Assembly (NCBI GenBank): GCA_016795075.1 | Contig: JAEUIP010000010.1 | Location: forward strand, 1-36,647 | Direction of reading: 5' to 3' | DNA length: 36,647 nucleotides | Source of the DNA: Planctomycetaceae bacterium | Lineage (GTDB): Bacteria > Planctomycetota > Planctomycetia > Pirellulales > Pirellulaceae | The notes under the pieces: model-generated | Told to the model about the DNA's origin: nothing | Database searches by the model: none | What the model saw: the letters and a program-made list of their open reading frames with translations, nothing else | Part shown: piece by piece, positions 25,331 through 33,060 of the stretch | Position numbering within the stretch: position 1 is the stretch's first letter | How the letters are laid out: every line of letters begins with the position of its first letter | Translations under genes and position numbers: made by a program

Positions 25331-25972
25331 TTAGGCGACGGGCTTCCAGACTTCCCACCATTTCCGCTTGGAACCATTTCCGGAAGTTTTCTTTTGATAC
25401 GGGCGCCCCGATGCCGTGATCGATCCTTCAAGCTTGGCGTGATTGAACAGCGCACCGTTGATGTTCGCCGAGTTCATATCGCAATAACGCAAATCCGCGA
25501 AACTAAGATCCGCCTTCGAGAAATTGACACTAAATAAGTTGGCTCGCTGGAACGAGGCATGACGCATTTCGCAGTGAAACTCGGCCATCGCGCAATCGGT
25601 ATGATTCAAATTCGCTCGTTCGAATTGTGCTCCGGTCGCTTTACAATGCCGCAATTCGGCACCTTCCAAGCAGGCATCGGTGAAGTTCGCACCTTCCATA
25701 TGACAGTCGTTCAAGAGGGCCTTGGTGAAATCCGCCTCTTGACATTCGGTGCTCAACATCGCCGCACTGGTCAAATTGGCCCCGCGAAAACAACTGAATT
25801 TGCAATCCGCAGACGACAGATTGCAGTTGCGCATGCTAACGCCGGAAAAATCCAGGCCGCTCATATCGGCGCCATGCAAATCTAAATTATCCAAAACCAA
25901 GTCGCGATGAAATTGGGCATCCGGATCCTGATACAAGACCTTGCCGGTTTCTTTATGCTTGATCGTAATCAT
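25331..25972 (-). CDS. Pentapeptide-repeat protein
   Basis: The 213-residue protein is built from A(N/D)LxX-type pentapeptides from about residue 27 to 185 (for example DLHGADMSGLDFSGV, MEGANFTDACLEGAEL, FSKADLSFADL). These form a right-handed quadrilateral beta-helix. The N-terminal MITIKHKETGKVLYQ is a common leader in this family. The C-terminal tail is basic and aromatic (SKRKWWEVWKPVA), which could bind a membrane or partner. It contains many cysteines. No signal peptide or membrane helix is seen, so it is cytoplasmic. Such proteins range from gyrase-protecting DNA mimics to structural scaffolds; the role here is unknown. It is 116 bp upstream of the membrane protein gene on the same strand. 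Confidence 0.88.
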   Translation of the reverse strand: MITIKHKETGKVLYQDPDAQFHRDLVLDNLDLHGADMSGLDFSGVSMRNCNLSSADCKFSCFRGANLTSAAMLSTECQEADFTKALLNDCHMEGANFTDACLEGAELRHCKATGAQFERANLNHTDCAMAEFHCEMRHASFQRANLFSVNFSKADLSFADLRYCDMNSANINGALFNHAKLEGSITASGRPYQKKTSGNGSKRKWWEVWKPVA

Positions 25973-26184
25973 CGCTCCACTCCTGCCAAGGTCACACTTG
26001 GCAAATCAATCTCACCCTTGGAGAATCAATTCATGTCACTCCTGACAATTCCTTGGATCTTAAGGAAAGGACGAATCCGGCGCTAACCCCGCCTTGTCTT
26101 CTACTGTCACCATCGTGCTTCCTTACACGCCGTCTTCGAAAAACTCAGACCCATTGTAACCAAAACTTGTTACAAAATTAATGG

Positions 26185-26208
26185 AAAACGCCAGCATTCT
26201 GGCGTTTT
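26185..26208. terminator. Perfect bidirectional terminator hairpin
   Basis: AAAACGCCAG (26185-26194), loop CATT, CTGGCGTTTT (26199-26208): a perfect 10-bp stem with A and T runs on either side, able to act on both strands. It lies between two divergent genes, upstream of both, so it ends neither of them. Confidence 0.75.
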
Positions 26209-26495
26209 CTCACTCATTTCCGCCCACCAACCCGACATATCGTCACTTCTCGAATTAACGAGACTACGCCATTTTGGCCCATGCGACGGTTTCGGTTGCC
26301 GGCGGGATCACGGGTCGGACGGACCTTGGCTTCCACGGGGAGCGTTCGAGCCCGCCTTTGTTTACGGAGCGAAGCATGGCGTTTCCCGCCAAGGATGCGG
26401 CCGTTGGAACTAAAACCATCGTCCATTCGCAGGGGTTCGAAAATTCTTGGGGGAATTGACGATCGCGGCAACGATCATCGGCCGCTGCCATATGC

Positions 26496-26546
26496 CGCAC
26501 GATTTCGTGCGTTACAATTGCCCCACTTGGGGAGCGGTCGACCGCT
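26496..26546. promoter_or_regulatory. Triple-hairpin leader before the TAXI/TRAP operon
   Basis: Three elements stand close together: CGCACG-ATTT-CGTGCG (26496-26511), CCCC-ACTT-GGGG (26521-26532), and the immediately adjacent 14-bp palindrome AGCGGTCGACCGCT (26533-26546). The ATG of the solute-binding protein is 55 bp further on. The palindrome could be an operator, and the hairpins could be a leader RNA fold. No T run is present. Confidence 0.4.
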
Positions 26547-26601
26547 GCCATCGTGGCATTGGTTTCTATGGTTTCACGTCCTGGCATTGGGATCTCGCAT
26601 T

Positions 26602-27639
26602 ATGACAACGTTGAAGGTCGTTCGATTCAGTTTCGCCGACAGTTTATTGCTCTGGGCGGCGGGTTTGCTGGCCTGTGTCTCGTTGTTTTCCGTTGGTTGT
26701 GGCGGAACCAGTGGCGACGGGACAGCATCGACCGGCAAGCGATTGTTCATTAGCGTTGGAACCGCTCCGGCGGGTGCCGTTTTCAATTCGGTCGGCAGTG
26801 CCATTTGCGAAGTTGTCAACGAAAACCGAGGCGACTTGAATTGGACGGCCAACGCCGAGGCGACTGGTGGGTCGATGGAAAACATTCGACTACTGAGTCA
26901 GGATAAATTGCAGTTCGCCATGTCGAACGCATCGATTACATACTTTGCGGTCCGTGGCACAGAAGGTTGGGAACAAAAGCACGACGTTCAATCGGTGATC
27001 TCTTTGTTCCCCAATATTGCCATGTTCGTCACGCTGGCGAATTCGGGTATTCAGAACATTGCCGACCTGAAAGGAAAGCGAGTCTACATAGGTCCTGAAG
27101 GGGCGGGCTTCGAGTACTTCATCAAACCCATTCTTGAAGCGCATGGATTGAAACTGAGTGATCTGGAAGTTCGTTACGGCACCCAACAGGAAGCTACAGA
27201 AATGTTGAGTGACGGGACGGTCGTGGCGGCAATGTTGGGCGGAGGAACGCCTAACCCGGCGATTACTCAAGTCGCCCAAGGCAATGCCATTCGATTCCTA
27301 CCGTATGAAGAAAGTGCCAAACAAAAGTTATTGGAACAATATCCGTTCTTTACTGCCGCAACCATTCCCGCTGGCACGTACAATGGCATCGATGGCGAAT
27401 TCGCGGGCCTCAGTGTCGGTTGGGCGCACTTGATCGTTCATCAATCGCAAGATGAAGAAACCGTTTACCAGCTAACTAAGTTGCTATGGGAAAATCGCGA
27501 GAAGATCGCGACTCGTAATCGTGCGGCAGCTGGTATCAAGCCAGAAACCGCGGCTCAAACCACAGGTGTTCCTTATCACGCGGGTGCGGAAAAGTATTTT
27601 CGTGAGATCGGGATTTGGCCTGAAGCTTCAACGAAGTAG
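26602..27639 (+). CDS. TAXI-family TRAP transporter solute-binding lipoprotein
   Basis: From the ATG at 26602 the protein has 345 residues; the frame is open upstream but that part is not homologous. It begins with a lipoprotein signal (hydrophobic 12-30, lipobox SVGC, Cys33), then the TAXI fold: ISVGTAPAGAVFNSVGSAIC, ATGGSMENIRLLSQDKLQFA (in two strands), NIADLKGKRVYIGPEGAGFE, and SVGWAHLIVHQSQDEETVYQLT. TAXI proteins capture a solute, usually an organic acid or amino acid such as glutamate, for a TRAP permease. Lipid anchoring fits a planctomycete envelope. The permease gene follows after 110 bp. The substrate is not evident. Confidence 0.93.
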   Translation: MTTLKVVRFSFADSLLLWAAGLLACVSLFSVGCGGTSGDGTASTGKRLFISVGTAPAGAVFNSVGSAICEVVNENRGDLNWTANAEATGGSMENIRLLSQDKLQFAMSNASITYFAVRGTEGWEQKHDVQSVISLFPNIAMFVTLANSGIQNIADLKGKRVYIGPEGAGFEYFIKPILEAHGLKLSDLEVRYGTQQEATEMLSDGTVVAAMLGGGTPNPAITQVAQGNAIRFLPYEESAKQKLLEQYPFFTAATIPAGTYNGIDGEFAGLSVGWAHLIVHQSQDEETVYQLTKLLWENREKIATRNRAAAGIKPETAAQTTGVPYHAGAEKYFREIGIWPEASTK

Positions 27640-27749
27640 GACCAGTCCGTTGCTCACCATCTCAATTCCGACCGAAGGCTCTAATTCGGACGCTCCGACC
27701 GTGAGTTCCGTAATTGTCTGCGGATACCTCAATTAGAAAGCAAATCGAA

Positions 27750-29954
27750 ATGGGTAATGCTGGCGCAAGTGATCACCATCAGGGCGGCACTCACGATCAG
27801 TCCGGCTGGGTAACGAGGTTTCAATCGGTTGATCAAGTCTTTCGTCAATGGGCGAGTCTCTTGATGGCCGTTGCGCTGACGGTGTTCGTGTTGCTTGAGG
27901 TGAACTTTTCGCAACTGTCGCCGTTGAGGCAAGCCAGTGTGTTCGTGACGGCAGGTTTGGTGTTGTGTTTTCTCCAGGTGCCTGTGCATCCGAGCTTGGG
28001 CAAGTCCGTCTGGGCTCGAGGCTTGGATATGGTGATGTTGGTGCTGGCAATATTGTGTTGTGGTTATCTTTTGTATGCCGGCGATGCTTTGGGGCAACGT
28101 GCCGCGCTTTATACAAAGACCGACCTCATTGTTGGAACGGTTGGTTTAGGTTTGATCTTGGAAGCAGCGCGCCGAACGGTGGGCTGGTCACTACCTATTT
28201 TGGCCGTCGTCTTCATGATCTATGCCCATCAAAGCGTGGCTCAGCAATTGCCGGACTGGATGTTCCCCCACCGCGGACAAGATTGGGAGTCGATCATCGG
28301 GCAAACCTATTTGCGGACTCAAGGCGTGTTTGGAACCGCCGCCAGTGTGATGTTTCGTTACGTGTTCTTGTTTGTGGTCTTTGGAGCTTTGTTAGAAGCG
28401 AGCGGTGCTACGGAATATCTCATCGGAATCGCGGTGCGATTCTTTGGCAAACGTTCGGGTGGTCCCGCCAAAATTGCCGTCATTGCTTCGGGACTGATGG
28501 GGTCGTTGTCCGGCAGCGCGGTTGCAAACGCGGCGACCACGGGCGCGTTCACTATTCCGTTAATGAAGAAGGTCGGGTTCAAACCCCACGAAGCGGCAGG
28601 CGTTGAAGCGGCGTCTTCGTCCGGTGGCGCGTTGGTACCGCCTGTGATGGGTGCCGGGGCCTACATGATGATGGAAATCATCAATCCGCCGGTCACTTAT
28701 TTGCAGATCATGCAAGCCGCCTTGATCCCTGCCATACTCTACTACCTATCGATCTTTTTATTAGTTCACTTTTCGGCTCGCCGAATTGATACTCAAAAAA
28801 ATTTGGTGCCAAGTCGGGTGTCGGCAGATGAAATTCGTCAGTCGACCGAAGTAATTGAACTAGCAGAACACACGCCTTGGTTTTCCTTCGCGGGCCTGTC
28901 CTTTGTCTGTTCGATTACCAGCCTGTTGGTCTTCATGATTATCGGATACTCACCTCCGAGGGCGGTCGCCTACTCTACCGCCATCGTGGCCCTGATATTG
29001 ATGATTGATCCCAACACGAAGGTGCCGCTCCGCAGTCGCATTCTTGGGTTGGGAGTATGGGCACTTGCGACGGTCTTGGCGATTTACGTGGCGCCTTCAG
29101 GTTTGGTGGCCACGTGGGACGATGGGCTGATTATTGGCATGGCGGCGATGGCCATCGTTGGCATTTTTTCGCCGGCTTGGTCACCTCTGCTGCGCAAGTT
29201 ATTCCGCAGCACTTCGGACGGCTCGATTTCGCTAATCGTGGCGGCCGCGACGGTTGGCGTGATCGTTGGCATGGTTTCGCGAACGGGGATTGGTACGGCC
29301 GTTCCGCAAGCGATCATTCCATTGGCGGAAGGCAACCTATTTCTCGGGTTGGTGGCGATCATGACCTGCTCGCTTATCCTCGGAATGGGGCTGCCATCAG
29401 CGGTATCGTACTTATTGTTGGCCACCGTCATTGGCCCCGTCTTCGCCGATCCGCAACTGGGCGTTCCGATCCTCGCGGCTCACATGTTTATTTTCTATTT
29501 CGGGATGATGGCGATGGTGACACCGCCGGTCGCCTTGGCCGCATATGCCACGGCTTCGATCGCGCAGGCCAGCGTGTTTTGGTCCAGTGTCGCGGCGTTC
29601 CGTTATTCGCTGGTCGGATTCACACTACCGTTTATGTTTGTTTATCGGCCTGCTCTCCTCCTGATGAACGAAACTGGCGGTCCACCGGTTTGGAGCGAGG
29701 TGGTCATAGCGGTTGTAGCGGCGGTGCTGGGTATTCTCGCGTTATCTTCGGCAATGTCCGGGTTCCTGTTTTATCGCTTGACCGTCGGAATGCGCGTGCT
29801 ATTGTTCCTAGCCGCCGCTTCTGCATTGTTCCCCGATCAATTTGGGTTGCTCGGGAAACACGTGCAACTGTTCGATTTGATTGGCTGCGCTCTTTTGGGC
29901 GTGACTGCTGTTTGGAATTGGCGGTCGGGCCAAGACCATCCCGAACATCCCTGA
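27750..29954 (+). CDS. TRAP transporter fused permease (DctQ-DctM type)
   Basis: This 734-residue membrane protein (746 from an in-frame TTG at 27714) combines the small 4TM-like part, about 30-170, with the large 12TM-like subunit from about 200. Typical TRAP-M segments are FRYVFLFVVFGALLEASGAT, SGSAVANAATTGAFTIPLMKK (split), ASSSGGALVPPVMGAGAYMM and LILGMGLPSAVSYLLLATVI. The protein imports solute by sodium symport together with the TAXI protein encoded upstream. ATG at 27750 gives a soluble N-terminal stretch rich in His and Gly before the first helix. The C-terminus has three more helices (about 640-730). The next gene starts 25 bp later. A fused permease paired with a TAXI binding protein is the normal arrangement for this subclass. 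Confidence 0.93.
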   Translation: MGNAGASDHHQGGTHDQSGWVTRFQSVDQVFRQWASLLMAVALTVFVLLEVNFSQLSPLRQASVFVTAGLVLCFLQVPVHPSLGKSVWARGLDMVMLVLAILCCGYLLYAGDALGQRAALYTKTDLIVGTVGLGLILEAARRTVGWSLPILAVVFMIYAHQSVAQQLPDWMFPHRGQDWESIIGQTYLRTQGVFGTAASVMFRYVFLFVVFGALLEASGATEYLIGIAVRFFGKRSGGPAKIAVIASGLMGSLSGSAVANAATTGAFTIPLMKKVGFKPHEAAGVEAASSSGGALVPPVMGAGAYMMMEIINPPVTYLQIMQAALIPAILYYLSIFLLVHFSARRIDTQKNLVPSRVSADEIRQSTEVIELAEHTPWFSFAGLSFVCSITSLLVFMIIGYSPPRAVAYSTAIVALILMIDPNTKVPLRSRILGLGVWALATVLAIYVAPSGLVATWDDGLIIGMAAMAIVGIFSPAWSPLLRKLFRSTSDGSISLIVAAATVGVIVGMVSRTGIGTAVPQAIIPLAEGNLFLGLVAIMTCSLILGMGLPSAVSYLLLATVIGPVFADPQLGVPILAAHMFIFYFGMMAMVTPPVALAAYATASIAQASVFWSSVAAFRYSLVGFTLPFMFVYRPALLLMNETGGPPVWSEVVIAVVAAVLGILALSSAMSGFLFYRLTVGMRVLLFLAAASALFPDQFGLLGKHVQLFDLIGCALLGVTAVWNWRSGQDHPEHP

Positions 29955-29979
29955 GCTTTTGCGCGTTGAGCCACCGACC

Positions 29980-31218
29980 ATGACTTCAATCTCCTTCGCC
30001 AAGTGTCTCCATCTGATCAACGGTGAACATTATTCGGGGGCCGAACGAGTCCAAGATCTGTTGGCAATGTCCTTGCCAAAATACGGCTACGAAGTCGAAT
30101 TTGCCACGTTGAAGGTGGGCAAGTTCGCGCCGAATCGACGCTCGACGGTGCCACTGCACGAATTCCCCATGCGTGGGCGTTTGGATTTTTCGACTGTGAA
30201 GCGAATCAGCCGCACGGTCCGGGAAGGTGGCTTTGAATTGCTACACGCCCATACGCCGCGAAGCTTGATGGTCGCTGCCCAAGTTGCTCAGCAAACTCGT
30301 CTGCCGCTTCTCTACCATGTGCATAGTCCGGTCGGCCGAGATTCAACTCGGTGGCTACAGAACAAGCTCAACCTCTGGATCGAACAGTTTTCGCTCCGGC
30401 GGGTATCCAAGATGATCGCGGTCTCGGACAACATCGCCGAGTATATGGCGGAACTTGGCTATCGGGGTGATCGTGTCACGGTGGTGCCCAACGGGGTTCC
30501 GGTCATCAGTGACGACAAAAATGCGGCTTTGCGGGCTGCCAATGTTTTCCAGTCCCCATGGCAGTGGACCTTGGGAACCGTTGCCTTGTTCCGCCCACGC
30601 AAGGGAACGGAAGTTCTTTTGGAAGCGGTCGCTCAGTTGAGAGCCGAAGGTTGCGATGTTGGCGTCCTGGCCGTTGGCGGCTTCGAAACGGTTGACTACG
30701 AAAACAGCCTGCGGGCCAAGGCCGAGCAGCTGCGTATCGCCGATCGCGTTCACTGGACCGGGTTTACTCAACAAGTCAACGAGTACTTTCCGAGTATGGA
30801 TCTCTTTGTGCTTCCCAGTTTGTTTGGCGAAGGGTTGCCAATGGTGATTTTGGAGGCCATGGCTTTGGGTAGGCCGGTGGTTACTTCGCGAGTTGAAGGC
30901 ATCTCGCAAGCCATTCGCGACGGAGTGGACGGCAAGATTGTTCCTCCAGGTTGTAGCCAGGCGTTGGCCAAAGGTTTGTTCGACCTGCTTCAACCCGGCG
31001 TGGACCTGCGGGCCATGGGCCGCGAAGCCCAACAACGACAACGAGCTCAGTTCAGCGACCTGAGCATGTGCCGCGGTACCGCCGCCGTCTACGATCAAGT
31101 CTTGGGCCGCAGCGCGCCTCAACCGCCGCCGTCGAGTTCGACAATCCCTAGCAATATCGCTTGGCCAGCCTTGCAACTTCCGACGGAGCACGGCGCTCCA
31201 ACGGAAAACATCGCGTGA
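29980..31218 (+). CDS. Glycosyltransferase family 4 (GT-B)
   Basis: A 412-residue GT-B fold enzyme from the ATG at 29980; a TTG at 29959 would add seven residues. The N-domain shows LINGEHYSGAERV (12-24) and LLHAHTPRS. The hinge region has IAVSDNIAEYM and VTVVPNGVP (167-174). The C-domain has the retaining-family donor motif E284-x7-E292 in GEGLPMVILEAMALGRPVV and ends with a Ser/Pro-rich tail. Such enzymes transfer a sugar from a nucleotide donor onto lipid-linked or surface glycans in the cytoplasm. It follows the TRAP permease by 25 bp, so it is co-transcribed though functionally unrelated. Donor and acceptor are unknown. Confidence 0.92.
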   Translation: MTSISFAKCLHLINGEHYSGAERVQDLLAMSLPKYGYEVEFATLKVGKFAPNRRSTVPLHEFPMRGRLDFSTVKRISRTVREGGFELLHAHTPRSLMVAAQVAQQTRLPLLYHVHSPVGRDSTRWLQNKLNLWIEQFSLRRVSKMIAVSDNIAEYMAELGYRGDRVTVVPNGVPVISDDKNAALRAANVFQSPWQWTLGTVALFRPRKGTEVLLEAVAQLRAEGCDVGVLAVGGFETVDYENSLRAKAEQLRIADRVHWTGFTQQVNEYFPSMDLFVLPSLFGEGLPMVILEAMALGRPVVTSRVEGISQAIRDGVDGKIVPPGCSQALAKGLFDLLQPGVDLRAMGREAQQRQRAQFSDLSMCRGTAAVYDQVLGRSAPQPPPSSSTIPSNIAWPALQLPTEHGAPTENIA

Positions 31219-31820
31219 GCAAAGCCGAGCGAGCGACCGCCACGTCTGGTTATTTTTGCTTGCCGGGGCGATGCACATTCCTCGCGGGTACCCTGGAATC
31301 GGCGATCTGCGACCGGCAGGGTTCTCTTGATTCTGTGGCCGCGTTTGCCGTGCCGCCGTGGATATTCGGCCCACGCGTCCGTCGTCGATGATACCGGGGT
31401 TCGGAAGTGTCGCGCATAAAGGCTGCTCGTGCATTCGAGGTCGTCATTCGCCATTCGGGCGGCCGATTCAGCCAAAAATCCCGTGCGAACCACCAAATAT
31501 CGGACGCAGGCTCCCGAATTAAAAAAGCTGGGCTTCAAAGAAATTAGGCAAATTTGTATGCTTTGGACAGCGACGCGGTAAAATGAATGGGGGGTGACGA
31601 CTGGATCGTCTCGTTGCCTCAAAACTGGCTTTTTTTCTCACTTTCGTGCTCGGTTGGTCTGGACAGAGCGCACACTTGTGCGTCCACGTCCGAAAAGCTG
31701 AGGAACATTGCTGAGTATTCAGTCAGTGGCCCATAACTTGCATGGACACCTGTTGTCGCTAATTCCGGGGACAACAGCTGCCAATAGTCAATACGCGACG
31801 ACAACCGAAGGGGATCGACC
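31219..31820. other. 602-bp intergenic region without a recognised gene
   Basis: No open frame here resembles a known protein on either strand. A long minus-strand frame at 31119-31622 runs antisense into the glycosyltransferase tail and looks random. Visible items are a TAAAAT box at 31579-31584, a stretch of seven Ts ending at 31636 and a hairpin CGCACA-CT-TGTGCG at 31669-31682 flanked by GGA/TCC. It probably holds the promoter and leader of the DUF1573 gene. Confidence 0.5.
31579..31584 (+). promoter_or_regulatory. Candidate -10 box (TAAAAT)
   Basis: TAAAAT is preceded at 19-bp spacing by TTGTAT (31554-31559). The spacing is long and the gene starts about 240 bp further on, so the call is weak. 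Confidence 0.25.
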
Positions 31821-32864
31821 GTGAAACGAACTGCCAAAGCCATTTTTGCCGCCTTGGTAATTTGCCAATGTTTCTTGTTGACCGACAGCGCTTTGGCGCA
31901 ACGCGGCAACCGCAATTACAACTACAAACCGGCTGCGCCAACACAGAACTGGGCGCAATCCTTATTCTCCGAAACCAGCCACAGCTTTGGGACGGTTGCC
32001 CGCGCCGCCAAGGCCGAACACACGTTTAGCTTCAAAAACGAATCGGATCAGCCGATCGAAATCATGGGCGTGACGGCGTCGTGCACCTGCACCAAACCCG
32101 AGGTTCCCAACAAATTGATCCAGCCGGGAGCAGAAGGTCAAATCGTCGCGAAATACCAAACCAAGCTGTTCTCGGGTCAACGTGGAGCGACGTTAAACGT
32201 TTCCCTGAAGAAAGGCAACTCGTACGGGACCGCCATTCTGCGAGTCGACGGTTACATCCGCCAAGACGTGGTCGTCCATCCGGAATCGGTGGAACTGCCG
32301 CGAGTGTTGGCCGCTGAGGGTGGAACCAACAAGGTCAAGATCCTGTACGCGGGCCGTAGCGATTGGAAAATCACCGAAGTCAAGTGCGAACAACCAAACA
32401 TGCAGTTCAAGCTTACCGAATCCCTGCGCCAGAACGGTCGTGTCGAGTACGAGTTGGAGACCACCATTCCAAAGAATCACTCGCTAGGTTTGGTTCAGGA
32501 CGTCATCACGCTCTACACCAACGACAAGAACCTGACTTCATTCCCAGTTGCGTTGACTGCTAATGTGGTACAACCGATTCGCTTTGCGGAAGTGCTGGAG
32601 TTGAATGTTTCGGAAGGCGCGACAGCGATCGAGAAACTCTTGCTGGCCTCGAGTAGCGACTTTCAAATCATCGACTTCGAGTGCGAAAGCTGCCCGGTCA
32701 AGGTTAAACTAGACGGGGAAACTCGCAAGGTGCATCAATTGGAAGTCACGGCTGAAGGATTGAATGAAGGCCGCTCCGAACACATCTTGAAACTTACCAC
32801 CAATCACCCACAACAACCGACAGCCACCGTCCGACTAATCCTCGATGTGCAAACAGGACGATAA
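31821..32864 (+). CDS. Secreted DUF1573 protein
   Basis: The 347-residue protein has a signal peptide (KRTAKAIFAALVICQCFLL, cleavage near ALA-QR at 26-27). A DUF1573 domain follows at about 50-140: HSFGTVARAAKAEHTFSFKN (split), VTASCTCTKPEVP and IVAKYQTKLFSGQRG. The Cys-Thr-Cys after the beta-strand is a family hallmark. The rest of the chain is further beta-sandwich repeats of the same ASH/MSP-like type, with a second Cys pair (CESCPVK). The gene starts with GTG at 31821; AAGGGG at 31808-31813 fits as Shine-Dalgarno site. DUF1573 proteins are abundant in planctomycetes and Bacteroidetes; their role is unknown, probably structural in the periplasm. A strong terminator follows. Confidence 0.9.
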   Translation: MKRTAKAIFAALVICQCFLLTDSALAQRGNRNYNYKPAAPTQNWAQSLFSETSHSFGTVARAAKAEHTFSFKNESDQPIEIMGVTASCTCTKPEVPNKLIQPGAEGQIVAKYQTKLFSGQRGATLNVSLKKGNSYGTAILRVDGYIRQDVVVHPESVELPRVLAAEGGTNKVKILYAGRSDWKITEVKCEQPNMQFKLTESLRQNGRVEYELETTIPKNHSLGLVQDVITLYTNDKNLTSFPVALTANVVQPIRFAEVLELNVSEGATAIEKLLLASSSDFQIIDFECESCPVKVKLDGETRKVHQLEVTAEGLNEGRSEHILKLTTNHPQQPTATVRLILDVQTGR

Positions 32865-32918
32865 TTAGCTTGCGGCAGGTGGTATTCGCGGCGGGATAAC
32901 GACCCAGCAAACCAGTAG

Positions 32919-32969
32919 AGCCCGAAGTCAGTAGTCAGGTTGCGCCTGGCGACTAGCTTCGGGCTTTTT
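32919..32969 (+). terminator. Strong Rho-independent terminator after the DUF1573 gene
   Basis: A long imperfect stem begins with nine perfect pairs (AGCCCGAAG, 32919-32927, with CTTCGGGCT, 32957-32965), continues with partly paired bases to a TTGCG loop, and ends in five Ts (32965-32969). It separates the DUF1573 gene from the SLC13 permease gene. Confidence 0.88.
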
Positions 32970-33060
32970 CGTGGTTTATGGTAATTGGTCGAATGTGGGT
33001 CTCGCGAGTTGCTGGAGTGGTACCACGCGACCACTGCGAATTCGAATTGGTGGACATCCG

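Larger units (their letters stand above)
25973..26601. other. 629-bp intergenic region between divergent genes
   Basis: I see no convincing protein gene here. Short minus-strand frames at 26214-26471 and 26264-26587 have no recognisable family, domain or ribosome-binding site. The region holds a perfect terminator hairpin at 26185-26208 and a cluster of hairpins at 26496-26546 (both annotated separately). A small hairpin TCTCG-AATTAA-CGAGA lies near 26248-26263. The repeated 10-mer CCGCTGCCAT occurs near 26482 and 26542. The terminator suggests an unrecognised transcript on one strand. Confidence 0.5.

Noticed and set aside
26434..26445. GGGGTTCGAAA resembling a tRNA T-loop
   Set aside because: No matching acceptor, D or anticodon arms could be built around it on either strand.
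26214..26587. Two short minus-strand frames in the gap before the TAXI gene
   Set aside because: Basic, low-similarity translations without start signals; they overlap each other in different frames. A non-coding transcript is as likely.
29057..29983. A 308-residue open frame inside the TRAP permease gene
   Set aside because: It is a same-strand frame shadow of the permease; its translation is Arg/Gly-rich and matches no family, while the permease frame has clear TRAP motifs.
31119..31622. A 167-residue minus-strand open frame spanning the end of the glycosyltransferase gene
   Set aside because: No domain, no ribosome-binding site, and half of it is antisense to a well-supported gene.
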